Of a DNA stretch of 64,000 nucleotides, positions 9,860-20,625 are shown piece by piece. The stretch's first letter is position 1, and each line of letters opens with the position of its first letter. Made by a program: the position numbers and the translations under genes. The notes beneath the pieces were generated by a model. The model saw nothing but the letters and a program-made list of their open reading frames with translations. It searched no databases and had not been told where the DNA came from. Source of the DNA: Tetracentron sinense. Its lineage: Eukaryota; Streptophyta; Magnoliopsida; Trochodendrales; Trochodendraceae. Location of the stretch: assembly GCA_015143295.1 (NCBI GenBank), contig CM026566.1, forward strand, positions 3,955,072 through 4,019,071, in the 5' to 3' direction.

Positions 9860-11460
9860 GTTCCAATGGCCTAGAAGTTGATATTTCTAGTTTCCATTTA
9901 AATGATGATTTAATTTGTTTTCCTAGTTGACAAGCATTACAAATTTTGTCTTTGGAAAATTTGGTTTTAGGTAAACTTTTTACAAGATCTTTTCTAAACA
10001 ATTAGATAACAAATTCATACTTGCATGACCTAACCTTCTATGTCATAGCCAACTAGTTTCATTGATGGCTGAAAAGCATATTAAGTTTTGAGAAATTATT
10101 TCATCAAAATCAATTGTATATACATTTCCATATCTATGAGCAATGAACAAAGTATTAATGTTATCTTTGTGTTTAATAATGCAAACATTTGATTGAAAAG
10201 ATATATTTAAGCCTTTATCACACAATTGACTAATACTAATTAAATTATGTTTGAGACCATCAACTAACAAAACATTTTCAATAATGTCCTTTTTGAAAGA
10301 TTTGTTTAGAGAGGCAATTCTTTTAAATTCTAAATAAAGTTCATCAAATGCATCCCTGATTTCATCATATGAAAGGGATTCACAAGAAAAAAATTTTACC
10401 TCATCCTCATTGGCCATGAGGCACAAGTTAGCCATTTCCTCTTTGCTAGAGGCATCTGATCCGCTTTCCTTGGAATTATCCCATATAGCTTTCATGGCCT
10501 TTTTTCGGAACATTTTGCTCTTCTTAAATTGAGGACACTCCGTCTTGATGTGTCCCAGCTTTTTCCACTCATAGCAAATGATAGGTTCTTTCTTGCTTGA
10601 TTCGTCTTTGGAAACTTCCTTGGTGATTTCCTTCTTGAAAGACTTCTTCTTGAAGTTCCTCTTGTTTTTGAGGAATTTTCTAAATTTCCTAGCCATGAAG
10701 GCTATGTCTTCATCTTTCTCACTCTCATCTTCATCACTCTCTTCTTCATGTTGAGATGACTTGAGAACAAGTCCCTTCTTGTGCTTGGGCTTATCTTCTT
10801 GATGTCCCTTCATGATAACTTCATGAGTCATTAAAGATCCAAGAAGCTCATCCATTTGAACTCTTGTCAAGTCCTTGCCTTCTTGAATGGTTGTCATTTT
10901 GGGAGAGACCATTCCTTTGGCAAATACCTCAACACTTTTCTAACATTTTCTGTACTAGAATAAACTTTACCTAGTGCCTTTAGTCCATTCAAAATGTTAG
11001 TGAAATTAGTAAACATTTCACTAATAGATTCATCATTTTCCATTTTAAAGAGTTCATATTTGTGAACCAACATAGTAATTGTTTCTTTTACTTGGTTGGT
11101 TCCTTCATAAGTGGCTTAGAGTTTATCCCAAATTTCTTCAGCTGAATCACATCCCGAGACTCTATTAAACTCTTCGGGGCTAAGAGCACAATAAAGATTG
11201 CTAATGGCCTTAGCATTAATTTGAATTAGTCTAATATCAGCCTCATTCTACTCTTCTTCCACTCTAGGAATTCTAACATCATCAACAACTTTTGTGGGAA
11301 GATGTGGACCCTTGACTATAACTTTCCAACATTCATAGTCAAGAGCTTGGATGTAATAAATCATCTTAGTTTTCCAGTAGTTATAGTATTCCCCATTGAA
11401 CAATGGAGGGCTAGTGGTCGATTGGCCCTTTCCTATGGTATTAGCAAAGATTTTTGCCAT
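9800..11460 (-). pseudogene. Ty1/copia gag with joined pre-integrase fragment
   Basis: From ATG at 11460 the minus strand reads MAKIFANTIGKGQ, then LFNGEYYNYWKTKMIYYIQA, ECWKVIVKGP and, beyond a TAG near 11248, CALSPEEFNRVSGCDSAEEIWDKL: the capsid-like (UBN2) domain of copia gag. A small indel near 10915 shifts frame, and a 289-codon frame then runs from 10912 to 10043. It holds SLMTHEV, a zinc knuckle CYEWKKLGHIKTEC in which the second Cys is Trp, and then, without protease, VDGLKHNLISISQLCDKG and WLWHRRLGHAS from the pre-integrase region. The later CNACQLGKQ pair lies near 9930. Protease has been lost by an internal deletion that kept the frame. Integrase, RT and RNase H are missing; the element breaks off near 9800 against the plus-strand transposon ORF. 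Confidence 0.75.
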
Positions 11461-11508
11461 TAAAGGATCTTTAACTCAAGATGGTTAAATCTAAAAACAG
11501 AGTACTAA

Positions 11509-11520
11509 GCTCTGATACCA
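11509..11520 (-). other. Primer binding site of the copia element
   Basis: The minus strand reads TGGTATCAGAGC, complementary to the 3' end of plant initiator tRNA-Met, two bases inside the LTR end at 11523. It marks the LTR to its right as the 5' LTR. Confidence 0.85.
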
Positions 11521-11522
11521 AT

Positions 11523-12508
11523 TGTTGCCCAGTTAATGAACCCTAGAGGGGCGGTGATTAGGGTCAATGACAATTAAAAATTTAATTAAGTGATTATTGC
11601 GGAATAAAATTAATCACTAAAGCTTCTAACAATAAACAGAGATGAATATAGAGAGGGAGAGAAAATGATACCACACACATGATATGTTATCGGGGTTCGG
11701 CAACTTGCTTACGTCCCCACCTTTAAGCTTCCCGCTTTAAGGATTTCTCCATGATTTCACTAATAGCACTCTTCTTTACTGGTAGAGAGTAAGCCTTTTA
11801 CAAGCCTTTTGTAGGCTCAGGAATAACCTCTTCAAGAGAATCCCTCTCTTGGATACAAGAAGAGCTTCTTCTCAAATGGTGCAAGAATCCTTGATTCTTG
11901 ACTTTCAGTTTGTACAAAGTTTGGAAGCTCCAAACTGAGCTAGATAAGAGTGGAAAACAAAGCTTAGAATCCCTCAAGATTGATTGGAATTGAATGCTCA
12001 AAGAATGAGAGATTGAGATTCTAGGTATTCAATGCAAAAACAGAGTATTGATTGTTGGAAGATTGTAAGAGATGTATGAATGATTGAACAGTGTTAGATT
12101 CTTGTATTTTGTTCATAAATAAACTCTATTTATAGTTGAGCAATCAATATGGCCGTTGGGAGCACATTTAATACGAACTAACTGTTATACCCATTTCCCG
12201 CATACACTCATCAACGAGTGAGTTTGGAAAACAAGGGGCCGTCGATGAGTGGGGAGACAGTGCTCAAATGAGCTTACTGTATTTGGCACTCGTCGATGAG
12301 TCTCTTCCACTCGTCGACGAGTCTATTGAATTTTTTCAGAGAACTCATCTTTAATGAGATCAAATGGATGAGTATTGTGCTTGGACCTTTAAGCAATCAC
12401 AAAAATATTATCTTAATCATTTTTAGGCCCTTATAGAGATGTCCAAACTATACTAAGTCTCCTAGGGTCTATCTAGGTAAACTTTGAGCAATCAAGTTTC
12501 AATGTCTT
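11523..12508 (-). repeat. Ty1/copia 5' LTR (minus strand)
   Basis: The 3' terminus on the minus strand is CTGGGCAACA at 11523, next to the tRNA-Met primer site. The right limit is not sharp; sequence from 12509 belongs to another copia-like repeat, so the LTR is probably truncated there. A TATA box and palindromic iterons lie inside (next entry). Confidence 0.6.
12126..12330 (-). promoter_or_regulatory. Copia LTR promoter: TCGA iterons and TATA box
   Basis: On the minus strand TATAAATAG lies at 12126-12134. Upstream, about 12200-12325, are palindromic units CTCATCAACGAG, CGTCGATGAG, CTCGTCGATGAG and CTCGTCGACGAG, all centred on TCGA or its variant. The spacing of roughly 70-200 bp upstream of TATA matches the gypsy LTRs in this window although this is a copia element. 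Confidence 0.6.
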
Positions 12509-13373
12509 GAAGAATTTTAGTGGGACGCCGACTCCATGAGGGAATAATAATTGTTATTATTTTTAATTAGTTTATAATAATTAATATCCTTATTAGATAA
12601 GGTTAGTTAGTTAGTTAGAGTTAGTTACTAATTAAAGATTCCTTATTGGACAAGGATTCTATTAGTTTCTTACTAATCAAGGAATCCTAATTGGTTAGGA
12701 TAAGGACAAGATTAGTTGGGCACTAATGGATAAGGGTAGTTTCTATCTTGATTAATCCTAATTAATTAGGAGATGCCAATAAAGGAAACAAATTGAGGAT
12801 ATCCTAATTGGATTAGGATGAGGATAAGATCCAAGATGGATCTATATATAAGGGTTGGACATCCACCATTAAAATAACAGTTAAAAATTCCAGAATTTTT
12901 AATCTTTCTCTCCCTCCCTCAATACCTCACACCCCTCTCTCTCCCCTTAAAGGTGTACGGTCACCTCTTCCCCTTTTCTTCATCTATTTTTGTTTTCTTG
13001 TTTGAAAATAAAGAAGAAAGAATATCAATGATCTTGTTAATCAAGAAAGAGTTCTTGATAATAACGATTGGATCTTTATTTCAAGATCGTAGAGTTGGAA
13101 ATTTGGAAGGGCCATTAGCTTCCTTTAGAGAAAGCTTTAAAGAATAAAGAAGGTTTGTATGGATTGCGAAGGAGACTTGACACTTGTGAAGTTTTGCGAG
13201 TACTATTCTTATGTGGATTTAACTTAACAATTTCAACGTCGCAAAGGTGAATGTTATTCCAACCTTCATTGAATAAAATCAATTAGAATCTTAGTCAGAT
13301 CTTGGGATTCGATGTATGCCCCCAAGAACTGTTTTTCAAAAATTTAAAAGAGGCATACTTTCATGAGCATGTA
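12509..13373 (+). repeat. Copia-like LTR, 3' part (family D)
   Basis: Collinear with the right-hand 860 bp of the complete repeat at 50155-52337: GTGGGACGCC start, TTAGTTAGTTAGTTAG run, GGACATCCA, GTGTACGGTCA, GGGCCATTAGCTTCC and the end GAGGCATACTTTCA. The left part of the LTR is missing. A 64-codon open frame inside it has no counterpart domain and is not called. Confidence 0.65.
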
Positions 13374-14456
13374 TTTCTTATGTGAGCACCTCTACAGATT
13401 GCTCTGGAACATTCTTACCCTAGCTTACCCAATGTTATCCCATTGACCCTAAACAGGAATTACATCGAAATTGCAAGTGACGTGAGATATTCATTTTGCA
13501 ATTGAATCCCAGTGTATGAACAATAACCATTACAGATCCCGCCAGATGAACTTTTTAATTCAATTGATCATTCCAAATACAACATCCCTAATGGGCCTTT
13601 GAGATTTTTAATACTATCTAACACATAGCCCATTGCACATCATCCGGGTTTCCAAGACTTATGATTAAGCCATGAGAAACAATTTCTCATGAAAAACATT
13701 TTGAGAAAATCATTTGATAAGTATAATATATTTTAATAAAAGTATATTTCAAAACTTATTTTGATTTCAAAATCACTTGCGCAGGATTTGAACTTCATCA
13801 ACTGTCTTACCCGAAACTTGGATAATCTCTCAAATTAATGAGCATGGATTTCTTATTTGAAATTCATCATCACTCGAACAGCTTTCTGACTATCCAACTA
13901 TCATTATATTGTATTCCATAAGGTAGAAAATACGTTAGTGGAATCAAAACAGTCAGATCACTGCTCAGTCATAGATGAACTCATCAGATCTAAGGATCAT
14001 TAAAACTCTTCAATGTGAATGAGAGACCAACTATCTGATAGTATTTTTATGCAAGAGGTCTCTTATTGAATGCAATCATTCAGTGTATATTTAAGCACCC
14101 ATATGCTGATGTGTAGTCTCCACTACAATAGTTCGAGATAGAACTACATCTCAACTATTGAGAACATCTTACCATAGTGGCAACCATATAAGTGAAGTGC
14201 CCAGCTTCACCTATACATGCGACTATATAAGTTATAAGGAACTGGAAAGTCATATCTGCCTGTGATAATCTAATCACATAACTTTCCTACAATATATCCT
14301 AAGGACCTTTACTGATATCTCATATCGTATAAATTATCTCATGATCATGGTCAATTACCCATAATGAATACACAATAGATTAAGAAGAAGTCTTTATTAA
14401 TCAAATTAATAAGAATCTAACAATCTAAATAACTTTTCTGGGCATCATGTCTAATA
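13374..14456 (-). repeat. Copia-like LTR relative, minus strand
   Basis: From 14456 the minus strand begins TATTAGACATGATGCCCAGA, similar to the start of the complete repeat at 50155 (TGTTAGACATGTATGCCCAC), and shares later words such as ATTGTAGGAAA and TTCCAGTTCCTT. TGTTRGA...ATGCCC resembles the LTR start of Angela/BARE-type copia elements, which is why I call it copia; that is inference. It lies tail to tail with the plus-strand fragment on its left. Confidence 0.5.
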
Positions 14457-14459
14457 ATG

Positions 14460-15040
14460 ACGCACTCCTTCTCGACACCCCCATGTGTCCTCGACATCCT
14501 GTGTATACTTTGACAAACTCACTTTTCATACCGCTACACCTCCTACATATCCTCCTTTCGACACCCCTGCGTGTCTCCGACATCCTATGTGTACTTTGAC
14601 AACTCACTTGTTATACTGCTACACCTCCTGCATATCCCCTTTCACCATCCTCCGTATATTTGACATCCTGTGTGTACCTTGACAACTTACTTTTCATACC
14701 ACTACACCTCCTACATGTCCCCCTTCGACACCCCTGCGTGTCTCTGATATCCTGTGTGTACCTTGACAACTCACTTGTCATACCACTGCATCTCCTGCAT
14801 GTCTCCCTTCTAACACCCACACATGTCTCCGACATCCTGTGTGTATTTTAACAACTCACTTGTCATACCACTACACCTCCTGCATGTCCTCCTTTTCGAC
14901 ACCCCCGCATGTCTCCGACATTCCGTGTGTACCTTGAAAAATCACTTGTCATACCGCTACACCTTCTGCATGTTCCCATTTTTGACACCCCATGTGTCTC
15001 CGACATCATCATATGTACCATTGACAAATCTCCGGCCAAC
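14460..15040. repeat. Minisatellite, unit about 85 bp, about seven copies
   Basis: Units begin at about 14473, 14559, 14642, 14726, 14811, 14897 and 14983 (spacing 83-86 bp). Each has the order CGACACCCC, CATGTGTCTCCGACATCC, TGTGTACCTTGACAACTCAC and CATACCACTACACCTCCTGCA. Divergence between units is visible. The open frames up to 110 codons across the array come from the repeat. Confidence 0.85.
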
Positions 15041-15486
15041 GCTGCATCTTGTCAACATGCCGACACACCCGCATTTCCTTCCGACCACTTCTAAGTTCAT
15101 CCTCATCACCTTGTTGTTCTTGACACCCTGTGTGTTCATCGATCGATTTAGTTAAATGCCTTCGGAAGATGCCACTTCAATCAATTTGGTTCGTGCCTCC
15201 AGGCGACACCTTTTCACCCTTCTATTGGCTAGTTCCTCTGGGCTGTGCCATATCTGCATCCATTAAATGTCCAGCATGAGTAGCTCAATCCACTCCTCAT
15301 TCCCCAGCATGAGCTTTAACCACTCATTTCCCCAGTCTAACTCGCTCATATCCCCAGCACGTATAGGCAGACGCATCACACTCACCATTTGCACAGCATG
15401 CATACTTATCTTGGTGTAAAAATAGAATGATTCCAGTCTTTGTCATTCAATTGCCAACTTGGCACTCTTCGACAAACACGGGCAGC
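15041..15486. other. Noncoding DNA between minisatellite and Tat-like LTR
   Basis: No domain seen. CCCCAGCATGAGC-like words recur near 15260-15360. In Tat/Ogre elements the 3' untranslated region often holds tandem repeats before the 3' LTR, so this and the minisatellite could be the 3' internal end of that element; no clear polypurine tract precedes 15487. Confidence 0.35.
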
Positions 15487-17955
15487 TATAAGCACCCAAT
15501 TTTTACACCCCATCCAAATCACGGTTAACCTTCTTAATCATGGCTAATACCCTCAAACCCTAGGTAAACCCTAGTCGAGCCTTAGTCAAACCCAAGGCAA
15601 ACACTAGGTCAAACCTAAGCAAACCCTAGGTCAAAACCCTAGTCAACCCCAGTCAAGCCTTAGTCAAATCCTAAGTCAAAACCCTAGTCAAACCCTAGAC
15701 CTAACCCTAGGTTAACCTTAGATCAATCCTAGTCAAGCCCTAGGTCTAACCCTAGGTTACCCCTAGTTTAACCCTAGGGCCCAAGGCTCATTTTTAGGCC
15801 TAGAGACCCAAAAACCACAACCAGAACACCTTATGGGCCCAAGCATGGGCCCACAAGCCTTAGATCACCGTTGGTGGGGGCCCATGTACAAAATTTGAAA
15901 AATCAGAGAATGATGGTAATAACTTTACCACCATTACTAAATTTGGCAATAGCTACAGTGCTCCTAACCCATAGTGACTAGGTTGGGCCTGTTTGGGCAA
16001 AAACCTATAAATGCTAGTAATAACATTACCGTCATTATTTGTTTAGCCTAAATCAGGAATGATGGTAGTGGAATTACCGTCATTCCTGGAGTTTACGTAA
16101 AACAGGTTTAGCACTCCCCTGGGACCACCTGTTGCGCCCCATTGGATCCTCCACTTCATTTTTAATCCCTAAACTATCCTAGGTGTCCCTAATCCTATAA
16201 ATACTCCCCCCTCAAAATTCCAAGATTCCAAAACCCAATTCCAAAAACTCTATTGAAATTCTGCCAAACCCGAGTTTCAGCCTTCCTCTCTCAGTCCTCC
16301 ACCTCACCCCAGGGATCACACCTAGGCCTCCACCACTGTACACCGCCACCCCCACCACCATGGGTATCAAGCAACAGGGTAGGACCTTCCCCTACCTTTT
16401 ATTTTCTATAAACAGCATTGTGATTCTCTGGTCCTACTCCAGGGGACTCTTATATTATGTTTTATTTCAGTATCCCGCAAGGATAAAGGTCCCCTTGGTT
16501 GTTCATTGGCATGGGGACCTTCTCAAGGGACCAAACCCCAACTTCATAGCCTTCCACCATGCATGGTACCTCCCCTTAGCTTCTAGGGGATCCTCCTCAG
16601 TCCATGATGGATCCCTTGGACGTGGTCTGGTTCTGTCCTAGGGGGAAAATCAATTTTATGGAAAAACCAGAAATAGCGGTAAACACAGTACCGCTATTTC
16701 TGGGCTTCTCGTTTGCTGTGGCCTTAGGCCCATTTTGGTTGAGCCCTGATCCATTCTAGGGCCTGCTCTAGGTCCCTGAGACTTTCCTCTACCTACCCTG
16801 GTCCTTCCAAGCTCACCCCAGTAGCTTAACCATAGTTAAAACCTCAAATAATGGAAACTATCCAAAATATGGGTAAACTATTTACCGACATTATGGGTTT
16901 TCTAGTTTATATTGTGGGGCCATTTCAGACCAGACCCTGGGGCCCACAACAGGCCCAGGACACCTGGCAGAATCCCCTCATCAACCTTAAGGGTCCAAGA
17001 CCCTATGTGTTCACCCGTGACCTTACTCTTGACCAGCAAAGTCTTTTCCAGAAATGATTGCGAATGGCGGTGAACTATCTACCGCCATTCTAAATCTGTG
17101 AAGATTTGGAAATGGCATTAAACAGTCTACTGCCAATCCTAGTTTTATGTAAATTGGGCTTTACATAGGGCCCAGAGTAGGTAGGAGGTCATTCTAGGCC
17201 CTACCCTACTACCTAGGCCCACCTCAGACTAGACCAGACCCTTAACTGGGATTAACTCAACCCCAGTTAAATTCTAATCATGGTTAAGGCCTTTTGACCT
17301 TGGAAGAATCTAGAAAAATCCCAAAAATATACAAAAAATGTAAAAATACCAAAAAGTTGACCTTGGACCTTTTAACTATGGTTAGCACCCCTAACCATGG
17401 TTAACTCTCCCTTTCACTTCGATTAAGCAGCTTTTAGTCTACCGGACTAACCCTTGAATTATCGTGCCTAATTCTAGTCTACCGAACTAACCCTTGGCCT
17501 ACCGAGCCTAATCCTTAGTATACTGGACTAACCTTTGGCCCAAACCTTCTAAACCATGTACTTGACCAACTCGGTCCACCAACCCTAGCCCTCGGGCTAG
17601 ACCCTTAGTCACCCTGGTGTACACACACACTCCGCTAGCCTTGGCATGGGTTCATGTGCCAGAACTACGCTCGGTCTAATCTCACCATTTGTGAGTACGT
17701 AGGTAACCCAATCTGGGTCGACCCTAGTGAGGACTTTTTCTTTTTTGGGTTAGTATACTCTAAGCACTTAGGCATTTGAATACAATTTGATTTTAATTTG
17801 TTTTATACCTAGGGAGTAAGTAACCATTACAAAATGGAGGTCCTGGGATGCCTAACACCTTCCCCGGGACTTAATCGAACCTCTTACCTAGACTCTCAAG
17901 TAGACCATAAAGACCTTATTCATAATCTTTGGACTTATCCCTTCCGAATTAAATA
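15487..17955 (+). repeat. Tat/Ogre-like Ty3/gypsy LTR
   Basis: Begins TATAAGCACCCAATTTTTAC (TG to TA at the terminus), followed by CCCTAGGTAAA-like runs (15550-15790), a hairpin array (15909-17140), GGTTAACC-rich sequence and a terminal stretch with CCTTCCCCGGGACTTAAT. Immediately after comes GTGGCAACTCCCGA (17957-17970), resembling the TGGCGACTCC primer-site motif common after Tat-type LTRs. TATAAATA at 16196-16203 is a plausible promoter box. A 93-codon frame starting at 16360 in a good ATG context has no recognisable domain. The 3' limit is approximate. Confidence 0.6.
15909..17141. repeat. Array of short hairpins in the right Tat-like LTR
   Basis: At least seven inverted repeats with the GGTA/TACC core: imperfect ones at 15909-15936, 16012-16040, 16054-16087 (one mismatch), 16845-16892 and 17109-17140; a perfect one at 16667-16681 / 16689-16703 (15-bp arms, 7-nt loop); and 17062-17071 / 17081-17090 (10-bp arms). 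They match the left LTR array in kind, spacing and core but not in the exact outer bases. Confidence 0.8.
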
Positions 17956-18229
17956 AGTGGCAACTCCCGATTCAAATCCCAGTGAGTAAAATCCTGTGCT
18001 CACACTTCAATTACATCCTATACATATGTTGGAAAGAAGAAGGTAAAGAGAGTTTGGGTGCCTAATGGACAAGTCTTCCCAAGGCAATCCTAGTTGGACC
18101 CGACATGGTTTGGGTACCAAAGGAAGCTACTTGAACTTGTTTATGTAGACTCCATCAAAAAGAAGGAAGCATGCTTAAATGATTATAATACGAATGATTT
18201 CCTTATGTGATCATGCTTAATGTGTATGA
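17956..18229 (+). other. Short internal remnant, possible copia coding scrap
   Basis: After the primer-site-like motif the sequence encodes broken pieces including WTRHGLGTKGSYLN, vaguely like the WVPKG segment of copia polyproteins. Frames are broken and I would not assign it further. Confidence 0.25.
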
Positions 18230-19470
18230 ATTATAACTTGTTATGATTGATGATATCGTTTGACTATGAAATGTCTTGATAAATAAGTTGTAAATCCCTA
18301 AATAGGTGTTGGCAAATTCCGTGATCATTAGATAGGTCATGTGAGTCGAGTCGTCGAGTCATGTTCAACTTGTCAGAAGAGGAGCTAAAGCTTAAAGAAG
18401 ATTGAAGAAAGTGAAGAAAAAGCTCCTACTCTGGATCTAGAAAGGTAATGGACTTAGAGACCCCTACCTAGGTTGGATTTGGCTTAGATAACTCTAAACA
18501 TACCTAGGAGGATAGTTTTAAACCTAACAAAGTTGTTTGATCTTAGTTGAATCAAATAAACATGAAAAGACATATGGTTTGAACAAATTCTGTCTCAACT
18601 GATCGCTCGGTATTGAAACCTATCGATCGGTGGCCTACCGAGCGATCGATGGCTATCGACTAGACAAAAATTTTGTATGGGGTATTTTTCCAGAGAGATG
18701 ATTTTTAACCGAGCGATCGGTTATTTGGACCGAGCGATCGGTAATGAGCACCGATCGATCGGTCCCCGTAAAAAGAATTTTTATTTTTCTGGATTCTTTT
18801 TTTAAACCCTATATAAACAAATTTTTGGAGACCTAATTCGTGTCTTTGATATTTTTTGAAAGAGTAGAGGACTGAGAAACTCTTCTAGGGTTTTCCTATT
18901 GTTCTATTAGATCTTTGTTGATCCCTCCTCTTTCTTTGATCCTAGAGAATGCAAGTATAGATCTAAACCTTTGATCTTGCATTGTGTGATCTCAGATCTA
19001 TATGAGATCCCTCTAGGGTTTGAAATTTCCTAAATTGATTTACAACCCTACACCTTGTGTGTGTGTCCGGTGTTTGATCCGGAGCCTTCGTGGAAGGAGA
19101 TCGATCGTGTGTGATCGTGGTTTTGAAGTAGCTTGAGAAGATTTGGTCGGTGTGGAACCGAAGCTGCTACAGCGGAGATCGAACCTGCTGGTTCGTGAAA
19201 ATCAAGAGTAAGAGTCTATACCTAGGAACGTCGTTTCTGTTTTGGTAAGGTCTTGTCTTGTACTTGCAATCTTTTCATAGTGAAGTTTGTTACTGGACGA
19301 GGTCCCGTGGTTTTTTCCCGTTAGGGTTTTCCACGTAAAAATCTTCTGTGTTTGATTTGTGTGGATTGTCTGAGTGAATTGTTCATTGATTTCTAAACAT
19401 ATTAATTGAAAAATTAAAATTGGTTAGAAATTATTAGATAGACCTATTCACCCCCCCTCTAGGTCTTAGA
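18230..19470 (+). repeat. Ty1/copia LTR, 5' limit uncertain
   Basis: The 3' end reads ACCTATTCACCCCCCCTCTA (about 19443-19462), the characteristic end of SIRE-type copia LTRs in plants, and the DNA that follows ends in a polypurine tract at 20225-20232. It has a TATA box, palindromic iterons and a noncoding transcribed-looking region. The left border could not be fixed. Confidence 0.55.
18599..18817 (+). promoter_or_regulatory. Copia LTR promoter: ATCGAT iterons and TATA box
   Basis: 18599-18765 has repeated CGATCGGT / ACCGAGCGATCG / CCGATCGATCGG palindromes, and TATATAAA follows at 18810-18817. 18622-18648 differs by one base from 45621-45647 in the LTR of gypsy element 2, although the two elements are of different superfamilies. 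Confidence 0.7.
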
Positions 19471-20265
19471 GATCATTGATTTGGATAAATTTCATAAGTG
19501 ATATATATATACATGTATGTTTTGTTACATGGTATGGGTATACATGATGAATGATGCTATGATGATATGATGCCTTGTATGTGATTATAATGATTGATGT
19601 TATGCATGTATACATGTTAATGAAATAATGTAATGCTTGAAACATGTTTGAAAAGATGATGCTTTGATGATAGGTTTCTATGATTGAAAAAGTGATTGAT
19701 TGATAATGTCGATATGTATATTTAAAATGATTAATGATCGATGTAATGTATGAATGATAGATGTTTTGTATCCTTGACATTTTTGATGTTATGGTTTGAA
19801 GTGATAGAATATTTTAATTGATATAATATTATGAAATAATGAATAGGCTATGAATGATAAATGCTTAAGTGTGATGGTTTATATTGGTATAATGTGCTTA
19901 TATGATACTTTTTGTGATGTTGTCAGAGGGGAGAAAATATGAATTGATTGGTATCATGTTTGAAATACTTGTTGATGCTTAGCTTGTTCATTATGTATCT
20001 TTTTGATGTTGCAAGGAGGAGAAATATGTAATGAAATGAACAAAATCTTGTTTAACCTCCTATTAAACATGAATGGTTTATCTAAAAAATATGCAAATGA
20101 GTTTAATCTATATCTTGAAATTAATGCATATGTTTAGGGGGAGTTTACTTCAAAATATTTTATTGAAATTATATATTGAGGAGGAGCTTATCCCATTTGA
20201 TTCCATTATTATATCATCATAAAAGAGGGGGAGATTGTTTAGCCTTTAGGTTTTAGAAACATCAT
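19471..20265 (+). mobile_element. Copia 3' internal remnant, polypurine tract and 3' LTR stub
   Basis: AT-rich, no domains; repeated TGATGATATGATG words. AGGGGGAG occurs at about 20137, and a polypurine tract AAAAGAGGGGGAGAT at 20221-20232 is followed by TGTTTAGCC, a plausible LTR start. The LTR is cut after about 30 bp by the poly-T end of the LINE. The whole coding region of this copia element is absent. Confidence 0.5.
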
Positions 20266-20625
20266 TTTTTTTTTTTTTTAAAAAGCCACTGAGAAGGAGT
20301 AGGGGGTTTGGCAGAACCCTACCGGTTTTATTAAATATAAAAGAAAAAAGGGGGGGACATAAACCTTACCCCGAACATACAACCAACTGAGAGGGGGGGG
20401 ACATAAAAACTTACCCCTCCCAAGCCAACCACAATCAGAGATGGCATTTCCATCTCTGACAGAAACAATAAGGAATACAAAAGCCCCTAAAACCATTAGA
20501 CCAATAAGACCCACATAAGTTGGGGGGGACAGAAACCAGAAACCCCAACCGAAAAAAAAACAATCAATAAAATCTGAAATATGCTCTAACCCATAACACA
20601 ACACTGATCAACCTGTGCAGAAATT

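Noticed and set aside
14823..15155. 110-codon ORF with hydrophobic repeats
   Set aside because: It lies in the 85-bp minisatellite and overlaps similar frames on both strands.
15550..15790. Interstitial telomere repeat (runs of CCCTAGGTAAA, also at 5800-5945 and, inverted, 1640-1700)
   Set aside because: The unit is not the plant telomere CCCTAAA, it is irregular, and it occurs at the same place in each Tat-like LTR copy, so it is part of the LTR.
16360..16641. Small LTR-encoded protein with a good ATG context
   Set aside because: No recognisable domain, and no corresponding frame was seen in the inverted LTR at 1-1798; more likely chance.
19466..19780. 104-codon minus-strand ORF
   Set aside because: AT-rich low-complexity sequence in the copia 3' internal remnant; no domain and no start context.
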